DNA from: Pseudomonadota bacterium
Lineage (GTDB): Bacteria; Pseudomonadota; Gammaproteobacteria; Burkholderiales; Rhodocyclaceae
Reading direction: 5' to 3'
Assembly: GCA_009778425.1 (NCBI GenBank)
Contig: WRJU01000163.1
Span: 1 to 7,665, forward strand
DNA length: 7,665 nt
The position numbers were made by a program, and so were the translations under genes. Positions 1 through 7,665 of this stretch are shown piece by piece (within the stretch, counting starts at the first letter, position 1; every line of letters starts with the position of its first letter). A model generated the notes under the pieces. It did not search any database. It saw only the letters and a program-made list of their open reading frames with translations, and was not told the DNA's origin.

Positions 1-9
1 TTGCCGCGC

Positions 10-2630
<2,621 letters not shown>

Positions 2631-2634
<4 letters not shown>

Positions 2635-3749
2635 CGCACGCATTGAACTTCAGCGCCGGTCCGGCGGCGCTTCCGCCCGAAGTGCTGAAACAGGCTCAGG
2701 CAGAACTGCTCGACTGGCACGGCATAGGCGCGAGCATCATGGAAGTGAGCCATCGCGGCAAAGCCTTCGTGTCCGTCATCGAAGAGGCCGAAGCCGACCT
2801 GCGGAAATTGCTGGCAATTCCCGATAATTACCGGGTACTTTTCCTGCAGGGTGGCGCGAGCCTGCAATTCGCGCAAGTACCGATGAACCTCTCAGCCGGT
2901 CAAAGTGCCGACTACCTCGTCACCGGCTCCTGGTCGAAAAAAGCGCACAAGGAAGCCGCCCGGATTGGCGCGGCAAGGATTGTTGCTACAACGAAGGAAG
3001 AAGACGGCAGTTTTACGCGCTTGCCCGACATCGAGTGCCTCGCATTCGACAAAAATGCCGCTTACGTTCATCTGTGCACCAACGAAACCATCCACGGCGT
3101 TGAAGTGTTTGATGAAACCGAAGCACGCCTTTTTGAAACCCTCGCGCAGACAGCGCCGGGTGTACCCCTCGTGGCCGACATGAGCTCGCACATCCTTTCC
3201 CGCCCGCTGGACGTTCGCCGTTACGGCCTGATCTACGCGGGCGCGCAGAAAAACATCGGCCCATCGGGCGTTACGCTCGTCATCGTGCGCGACGATCTGC
3301 TGGAACGCGCCGGGGAAAACGTTTCCGCGCAACTCAGTTACCGCAAGCAGGCCGACAACGGCTCCATGCTCAACACCCCGCCGACTTTCGCTATCCACAT
3401 GGCCGGACTCGTGTTCAAGTGGCTGAAAGCACAAGGCGGCTTGACGGCCATTGCCGCCATCAACCGCGAAAAGGCGCGGCGGCTCTATGAAGCCATCGAC
3501 CGCAGCGGTGGCTTTTATCGCAACGCAGTCGACACTGTTTGCCGTTCCATCATGAACGTCCCCTTCAATTTACCCACGCCGGAACTGGAAGCGCAATTCG
3601 TCAAGGAATCCGAAGCGGCGGGGTTTATCGGTTTGAAAGGCCACAAATCCGTGGGAGGAATTCGCGCCTCGCTGTACAACGCCGTACCGCTGGAAGCAGT
3701 TGAGGCGTTGGTGGGGTTCATGGAAAGGTTTGCTGCGGGGCGTGGGTGA
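2631..3749 (+). CDS. serC: Phosphoserine aminotransferase
   Basis: SerC is a cytoplasmic, PLP-dependent class V aminotransferase. It converts 3-phosphohydroxypyruvate and glutamate to O-phosphoserine and 2-oxoglutarate in serine synthesis, and also acts in pyridoxal phosphate synthesis. The protein has 372 residues, near the family's usual 360. Visible landmarks are the N-terminal NFSAGPAALP (6-15), the HRGK motif (41-44), the cofactor phosphate-binding QGGAS (73-77), W101 in GSWSKKA as the likely ring-stacking residue, NETIHGVE (151-158), D183 in VADMSS contacting the pyridine nitrogen, and K207 in AGAQKNIGPSG as the Schiff-base lysine. The C-terminal GHKSVGGIRASLYNA motif is also present. 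The ATG at 2631 overlaps the gyrA stop as ATGA, so the two are probably cotranscribed. No frame damage is seen. The aromatic amino acid genes that often follow serC in betaproteobacteria are absent; a convergent gene starts 14 bp on. Confidence 0.98.
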
Positions 3750-3763
3750 AAGGCTTAAAAGTC

Positions 3764-4516
3764 TCAGCGCGCCTTCGGCACGGTTTTCCCCATCTTCAGA
3801 TAATGCCCACGTAGCTCTTCCGGGAAACGCTCAATAGCGTAACGCAGCATGGTTCGTGGCATGACGGCGGCGTGAACGTCAAGGAAGGCGCGCTCCTCTT
3901 TGAGTGTGCAGCGTTTCCCGACCTCGCGCAGCATCCAGCCGACCGCTTTATGAATCAGGTCGTGGGAATCGTTGAGTAGTTTTTCTGCGATGCGAAGAGT
4001 TTCCTGGCTTTCGCCTTTGCGTATGAAATAATGCGTCGCCACAATCGAAATGCGACGCTCCCAGAGATTTGGCGATTCCGCAAGTTTTGTCAGGATAGAA
4101 GTGCTCTTTCCAAAAAGATGTGCGCCGACGATGTGCGGCGCACTCAAATCGACCAAATCCCAATTGTTGATTCGATTCGTGTGCGCGAGATAAAGCCTGA
4201 AGATTTCTTCCTTCCTGGCCTCATCCCCGCGCTGATATTGGATGACGAGAATAAATAGCGCTGCCATCCGCTCTTCATGAAACTGCGAATGCAGCAGCGT
4301 CAGAATGTCCGCTTGGGACGCTCCCGTGTGTGTGGTTGCAACTTTCCGGATTTTCGGCCCGGCGATGCCGTGAAACTTGTCTCCTTCCCCGTATTGCCCT
4401 GGGCCGGTTTTAAAAAAACGCGGTAGCACAGCGGCTTTTTCAGGGTCGATCAACGCCTGTAATTCAGCGCAAATGGTTTCCGCTTTAGACGCGATGCCAA
4501 CATGGATTCCGTTCAT
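3764..4516 (-). CDS. AlkD-like DNA alkylation repair protein (HEAT-like repeats)
   Basis: This is a 250-residue protein of the DNA alkylation repair family (PF08713 type), whose characterised member AlkD of Bacillus cereus is a glycosylase excising positively charged N3- and N7-alkylated purines without base flipping. The family signature FFKTGPGQYGEGD lies at 34-46, and the rest looks like paired helices of HEAT-like repeats. The three key AlkD residues (W109, D113, W187) appear to correspond to W119 and D123 in NNWDLVD and W194 in AVGWMLREVGK, so activity is plausible. Those equivalences come from motif spacing by eye, not an alignment. The ATG at 4516 follows a weak AAAGAG at spacing 6. 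The gene converges on serC and lies downstream of the ETF-QO gene on the same strand, behind that gene's terminator. Four 60-base lines sampled inside it average 50% GC against 66% for three in gyrA, which may mean a different history. No membrane segment or signal peptide is seen. Confidence 0.9.
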   Translation of the reverse strand: MNGIHVGIASKAETICAELQALIDPEKAAVLPRFFKTGPGQYGEGDKFHGIAGPKIRKVATTHTGASQADILTLLHSQFHEERMAALFILVIQYQRGDEARKEEIFRLYLAHTNRINNWDLVDLSAPHIVGAHLFGKSTSILTKLAESPNLWERRISIVATHYFIRKGESQETLRIAEKLLNDSHDLIHKAVGWMLREVGKRCTLKEERAFLDVHAAVMPRTMLRYAIERFPEELRGHYLKMGKTVPKAR

Positions 4517-4561
4517 TCTGTTCTCTTTCCATCACTCGCGCATAAGAGAGGATTGACTGAC

Positions 4562-4594
4562 AAAAAAAGGGCGACAGGCATAGACCTGTCGCCC
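4562..4594 (-). terminator. Rho-independent terminator of the ETF-QO gene
   Basis: A perfect 10-bp stem, GGGCGACAGG (4569-4578) with CCTGTCGCCC (4585-4594), closes a 6-base loop. Reading the minus strand, the stem is followed at once by seven T residues (complement of A at 4562-4568) and begins 18 bases past the ETF-QO stop codon. The plus-strand side also has a T-rich run (about 4599-4607), so it might stop transcription both ways. It separates the ETF-QO gene from the alkylation repair gene downstream. Confidence 0.92.
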
Positions 4595-4612
4595 TGGCTT
4601 TGTTTTTGACGA

Positions 4613-6259
4613 TCACATCCCCTGATAGATCGGCCCTTCACCGCCCTGCGGTGTAACCCAGTCGATATTCTGCGTCGGGTCTTTAATGTCGCAGGTCTTG
4701 CAGTGCAGGCAGTTTGCAGCGTTGATCTGGAGCCGTGGCTTGCCGTTCTCGCCGTCATTCACGATCTCGTAGACCCCCGCCGGACAGTAACGCTGTTCGG
4801 GCGAATCGTAGATTTCCAGATTGACGGAAATGGCAAGGTTGGGGTCTTTGAGCTGCAGGTGACAGGGCTGGTCTTCTTCGTGATTGGCATTGGAAAGATA
4901 GACCGAGGACAGGCGGTCGAACGTCAATACGCCGTCGGGCTTGGGATAGTCGATTTTCTGACATTCGGCGGCGGGCTTGAGCTTGTCGTGGTCGCTGTGG
5001 TTGTGCAGCGTCCAAGGAGCTTTGCCGAAGAAGAGTTTTTGATCCATGCCGAAGAGGACGGAACCAAGCCAGAAGGTTTTCTTCATAAACGGCTTGAAGT
5101 TGCGTGTCTTGTGCAACTCGGTGTAGAGCCACGACTCGCGGAAGGCGATGGGGAAGGCAGTGAGGGTGTCGCGCTGGCGACCGGCAACGAGGGCATCAAA
5201 CGCGGCTTCGGCAACGAGCATACCGGATTTGATGGCAGCGTGGGCACCCTTGATGCGCGCGGCATTGAGGAAGCCCGCGTCGTCGCCAATGAGCGCGCCG
5301 CCGGGGAAGACCAAACGTGGCAGGCTCTGGAGGTTGCCGGTAGCAATGGCTCGTGCGCCGTAGGCCAGACGTTTGCCTCCTTCCAGAAATTTGCGAATTT
5401 CGGGGTGAGTCTTGTAACGCTGCATTTCCTCGAATGGCGACAGGAAGGGATTGCTGTAATTCAGGCCGACGACGTAACCCACCTGGATGAGGTTGTCATC
5501 GAGATGGTATAGGAAGGAACCGCCGTAAACATCGTTGGTCAGCGGCCAGCCTGTGGTGTGAATGATGAGGCCGGGTTTGTGATGGGGGTTGCCGGGAACT
5601 TCCCAGAGTTCCTTGATGCCGAGGCCAAAAACCTGCGGGTCTGCGCCTTCGCGCAGATTGTATTTGGCTTCGAGCCGCTTGCCGAGGTGGCCACGGCAAC
5701 CTTCCGCGAAGAGGGTGTATTTGGCGAGAAGTTCCATACCGGGTTGGAAGTTCGGGCCGGGTGAGCCGTCGTGCAGGACGCCCATGTCGCCGGTGACGAT
5801 GCCTCTGACCGCGCCGTTTTCATCATAGAGCACGTCTGCGCCCGCGAAACCCGGATAGACTTCCACGCCCAGTGCCTCGGCTTGTTCGCCCAACCATTTT
5901 GCGACTTCGCCCAGACGGACGATGTAATTCCCATGATTGTTGAAACAATCCGGCATGACAGCAAGCGGGAAGGCATAAGCCTTGGTTGCGGTGAGGTACA
6001 GGACGCGGTCTTCTACTGCGTTGGTCTTGATTGGTGCGCCGCGCTCTTTCCAGTCCGGGAAAAGCTCTGTGAGGGATTTGGGGTCAAAAACCGTGCCGGC
6101 CAAGATATGCGCGCCGATTTCCGCGCCTTTGTCGATGAGACATACCGAAATATCGTGGTTGCGTTCCGAGGCCAATTGCTTGAGCTTGATTGCTGCTGCC
6201 AGACCCGACGGGCCGCCGCCAACGATCAAGACATCGAACTCCATCGATTCGCGTTCCAT
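4613..6259 (-). CDS. Electron transfer flavoprotein-ubiquinone oxidoreductase (ETF-QO)
   Basis: ETF-QO is a peripheral inner-membrane flavoprotein and iron-sulfur protein. It takes electrons from reduced electron transfer flavoprotein, loaded by acyl-CoA and other dehydrogenases, and passes them to ubiquinone. The 548 residues match the bacterial family length (about 550). The FAD-binding dinucleotide motif VGGGPSGL is at 13-20, and a second FAD-contact region GALIGDDAGFLN at 321-332. The C-terminal ferredoxin-like domain carries four cysteines for one 4Fe-4S cluster: C492 in YCPAGVYE, then C517, C520 and C523 in CLHCKTCDIKDP. All are present and no frame is broken. The start at 6259 is fixed by AGGAGG five bases upstream; a second in-frame ATG at 6244 would be 20 bases from it. 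No signal peptide or transmembrane helix is apparent, as expected for a monotopic protein. The partner etfAB genes are not in the window. The gene is divergent from purL and ends in a strong terminator. Confidence 0.97.
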   Translation of the reverse strand: MERESMEFDVLIVGGGPSGLAAAIKLKQLASERNHDISVCLIDKGAEIGAHILAGTVFDPKSLTELFPDWKERGAPIKTNAVEDRVLYLTATKAYAFPLAVMPDCFNNHGNYIVRLGEVAKWLGEQAEALGVEVYPGFAGADVLYDENGAVRGIVTGDMGVLHDGSPGPNFQPGMELLAKYTLFAEGCRGHLGKRLEAKYNLREGADPQVFGLGIKELWEVPGNPHHKPGLIIHTTGWPLTNDVYGGSFLYHLDDNLIQVGYVVGLNYSNPFLSPFEEMQRYKTHPEIRKFLEGGKRLAYGARAIATGNLQSLPRLVFPGGALIGDDAGFLNAARIKGAHAAIKSGMLVAEAAFDALVAGRQRDTLTAFPIAFRESWLYTELHKTRNFKPFMKKTFWLGSVLFGMDQKLFFGKAPWTLHNHSDHDKLKPAAECQKIDYPKPDGVLTFDRLSSVYLSNANHEEDQPCHLQLKDPNLAISVNLEIYDSPEQRYCPAGVYEIVNDGENGKPRLQINAANCLHCKTCDIKDPTQNIDWVTPQGGEGPIYQGM

Positions 6260-6264
6260 CCCTT

Positions 6265-6270
6265 CCTCCT
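6265..6270 (-). promoter_or_regulatory. Shine-Dalgarno site of the ETF-QO gene
   Basis: The minus strand reads AGGAGG followed by AAGGG and then the ATG at 6259. This is a full-consensus ribosome-binding site with 5-base spacing. It selects the first of two in-frame ATGs (6259 rather than 6244). Confidence 0.85.
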
Positions 6271-6528
6271 CTCGGACTTCGCGCTGCTTTTGGATGAAGC
6301 AGCGTCACGTAATGGGAACGAGTCGTGCAGATTTTGCGCGGCTCGCCTTATTTATTGGGACACATACCCATCAGCTAACATGATAGTACCGGGAGCTTGG
6401 CTGAATCTACCCGTTAAATTGAAAAAAACACAAAGATAGTGGGGTTTTTTTCGAGGATTGCCTGTCCGAAAATGAGGGTGAACACCACACACAGGAGCAA
6501 GAGGCGCGAAGCGGGGCAAAGAGCCACG

Positions 6529-6534
6529 TATAAT
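6529..6534 (+). promoter_or_regulatory. Candidate -10 element of the purL promoter
   Basis: A perfect TATAAT reading toward purL stands out in GC-rich sequence, 64 bases before the purL start codon. No hexamer resembling TTGACA occurs at 16-18 bases upstream, and there is no TGn extension. If used, it would be weak or need an activator. Transcription would begin near 6540-6542, placing the following hairpin at the very 5' end of the message. Confidence 0.4.
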
Positions 6535-6544
6535 TGAAAATCTC

Positions 6545-6568
6545 CGGCGGGGGCTTCCCGCCGTTTTT
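6545..6568 (+). terminator. Terminator-like hairpin in the purL leader
   Basis: A perfect 7-bp all-GC stem, CGGCGGG (6545-6551) with CCCGCCG (6557-6563), closes a GGCTT loop and is followed directly by TTTTT (6564-6568). This is the form of an intrinsic terminator on the plus strand, ending 30 bases before the purL ATG. No plus-strand gene precedes it, so it may act as an attenuator of purL or as a stop for upstream readthrough, or it may simply shield the 5' end of the transcript. Its role is inferred, not shown. Confidence 0.6.
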
Positions 6569-6598
6569 CATCGCCGCCCCGTTCATTCCTCGACTGCC

Positions 6599-7665
6599 AT
6601 GATACTCCCGATCCTCCAGCTTCGCGGCGCGCCCGCGTTTTCACGCCCCCGCCTCGAACGGCTTGTCCGCGATCTCGCCCAGGATGTGCGGGGACTCAAT
6701 GGCTTGGTGGCGGAAGCCTGGTATTTCATCGAAATCAACAGTGCGCTTTCCAATGAAGAGCAGGCGCGGCTTGGCGAATTGCTGGACGCCCGTGCTCAGA
6801 ATGATGCGCTTCCTCCCGGCGTTTTGCGGCTGGTGACGCCCCGGCTCGGCACGATCTCGCCGTGGTCGTCGAAAGCCACGGACATCGCGCGGCAGTGCGG
6901 TTTCGACAAGGTGACGCGCATCGAGCGCGGCATCGCGTATTTCATCGATTCCGCCGCTGCGCCATCGGCTGCGCCCGCCGCGCTGCACGACCGCATGACT
7001 GAATCGGTGCTGGCGACGTTCGATGATGCAGCGGCGCTGTTCCATCATTACGCGCCCAGGCCGCTCGCTACGGTCGATGTCATCAATGGTGGCCGCGCGG
7101 CGCTGGAAGCGGCCAACGCGGAACTGGGGCTGGCGCTCTCCATGGATGAGGTGGACTACCTGATCGAGAACTTCACCCGCATGGGGCGCAATCCCACGGA
7201 TGTGGAATTGACGATGTTCGCGCAGGCCAATTCCGAACATTGCCGACACAAGATTTTCAATGCCGATTGGGTGATCGACGCGCGCCCGATGGAAAAATCG
7301 CTCTTCAGCATGATCCGCGACACCCATAAGGCGCATCCCGGCGGCACGGTGGTGGCTTATACGGACAATGCTTCGGTGATCGAGGGCGGGGAGGCCGAGC
7401 GGTTTTATCCGGATTCCAATGGTGTTTTCCGTTTTCACCTTGAAACAACGCACATTCTCGCCAAGGTGGAGACTCACAACCACCCGACCGCAATTTCGCC
7501 GTTTCCTGGCGCGTCCACCGGTGCGGGCGGGGAAATCCGCGACGAGGGCGCGACTGGACGCGGCGCGCGTCCCAAGGCAGGGCTGGCCGGGTTTTCGGTT
7601 TCCAATCTTGCTATTCCCGGATTTGTTCAGCCCTGGGAAAAACCCTATGGCAAGCCGGATCGCAT
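6599..7665 (+). CDS. purL: Phosphoribosylformylglycinamidine synthase, N-terminal part (cut by window end)
   Basis: PurL catalyses the fourth step of de novo purine synthesis in the cytoplasm, making FGAM from FGAR, glutamine and ATP. The frame stays open from the ATG at 6599 to the window edge, giving 355 codons of a protein that is about 1300 residues in the large proteobacterial form. The N-terminal PurS-like domain occupies about residues 1-150, with TPRLGTISPWSSKATDIA (80-97) inside it. A linker leads to FAQANSEHCRHKIFN (207-221), the family signature, and then the first synthetase domain with KVETHNHPTAISPFPGAS (289-306) and GGEIRDEGATGRGARPKAGL (310-329). The glutaminase domain would lie beyond the window. 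The start fits the family's N-terminus (LRGAPAFS) and no start codon lies in frame for at least 60 bases upstream, but no Shine-Dalgarno sequence is evident. The missing C-terminus is an artefact of the window. Confidence 0.97.
   Translation, partial: MILPILQLRGAPAFSRPRLERLVRDLAQDVRGLNGLVAEAWYFIEINSALSNEEQARLGELLDARAQNDALPPGVLRLVTPRLGTISPWSSKATDIARQCGFDKVTRIERGIAYFIDSAAAPSAAPAALHDRMTESVLATFDDAAALFHHYAPRPLATVDVINGGRAALEAANAELGLALSMDEVDYLIENFTRMGRNPTDVELTMFAQANSEHCRHKIFNADWVIDARPMEKSLFSMIRDTHKAHPGGTVVAYTDNASVIEGGEAERFYPDSNGVFRFHLETTHILAKVETHNHPTAISPFPGASTGAGGEIRDEGATGRGARPKAGLAGFSVSNLAIPGFVQPWEKPYGKPDR

Larger units (their letters stand above)
6260..6598. other. Divergent intergenic region between ETF-QO and purL
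   Basis: This 339-bp stretch must hold the promoters of both flanking genes. It is richer in A and T than the genes, especially 6340-6450, with an A7 run at 6422-6428 and a T7 run at 6445-6451. For the leftward ETF-QO gene the best -10 candidate I see is TATCAT (complement of 6380-6385, 5 of 6 consensus), but it has no recognisable -35, so I do not call it. An imperfect inverted repeat lies at 6448-6472. Toward purL there is a TATAAT and a terminator-like hairpin, listed separately. Two tiny plus-strand frames (6380-6439 and 6472-6537) lack ribosome sites and are not called as genes. Confidence 0.7.

Noticed and set aside
1..9. TTG at position 1 as the gyrA start
   Set aside because: It is in frame, but the ATG at 10 puts Tyr122, Thr83, Asp87 and the GyrA box (560-566) exactly at E. 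coli positions and fits the family N-terminus better.
3751..3764. Inverted repeat AGGCTTAAAAGTCT between serC and the repair gene, considered as a shared terminator
   Set aside because: The arms are only six bases with a mismatch, AT-rich, and there is no T run on either side, so it would be too weak.
4703..5512. A 269-codon plus-strand open frame opposite the ETF-QO gene
   Set aside because: The minus frame encodes a complete ETF-QO with all cofactor motifs; the opposite frame shows no family signature or ribosome site.
5771..6439. A 222-codon plus-strand open frame running from ETF-QO into the intergenic region
   Set aside because: Most of it is antisense to ETF-QO. Its last part, starting at the ATG at 6380, would give a 19-residue peptide but has no ribosome site.
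6472..6537. A 21-codon plus-strand frame (starting MRVNTTH) ahead of purL, considered as a leader peptide
   Set aside because: There is no Shine-Dalgarno sequence before it, it ends just past the TATAAT rather than at the hairpin, and it has no run of regulatory codons. If the TATAAT is the promoter, it would not be transcribed from there.
6641..7483. A 280-codon minus-strand open frame opposite purL
   Set aside because: The plus strand clearly encodes PurL with its family signatures, so this is a shadow frame.

Overview
The window looks like ordinary chromosome from a moderately GC-rich proteobacterium, most likely a betaproteobacterium. The evidence is the gyrA-serC order with overlapping genes, the close similarity of GyrA, SerC and PurL to the proteobacterial forms, and GC of about 60% or more in most of the coding sequence sampled. 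A finer placement (for example Nitrosomonadales or Rhodocyclales) cannot be made from the sequence alone.

Layout: (1) 10-2634, + strand: gyrA, complete apart from its upstream region. (2) 2631-3749, +: serC, joined to gyrA by an ATGA start/stop overlap. (3) 3764-4516, -: an AlkD-type DNA alkylation repair gene, convergent with serC across 14 bp and lower in GC than its neighbours. (4) 4562-4594: a strong intrinsic terminator. (5) 4613-6259, -: electron transfer flavoprotein-ubiquinone oxidoreductase. (6) 6260-6598: a 339-bp divergent intergenic region with A/T tracts, a TATAAT hexamer and a terminator-like hairpin just ahead of purL. (7) 6599 to the window end, +: the first 355 codons of purL, which runs off the edge.

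The genes do not form one pathway. gyrA-serC is a probable two-gene transcription unit of housekeeping function (DNA supercoiling; serine and pyridoxal phosphate synthesis). The ETF-QO gene feeds electrons from flavoprotein dehydrogenases into the quinone pool, and its partners etfA and etfB are not present here. The alkylation repair gene lies downstream of ETF-QO on the same strand but is separated from it by a terminator. purL begins a separate rightward unit for purine synthesis.

I found no mobile element, CRISPR array, tRNA or rRNA, toxin-antitoxin pair or defence system. I see no sign of a new biological system. The points most worth checking are the hairpin in the purL leader, the low-GC repair gene sitting where aromatic amino acid genes often follow serC, and the poor ribosome-binding context of purL.
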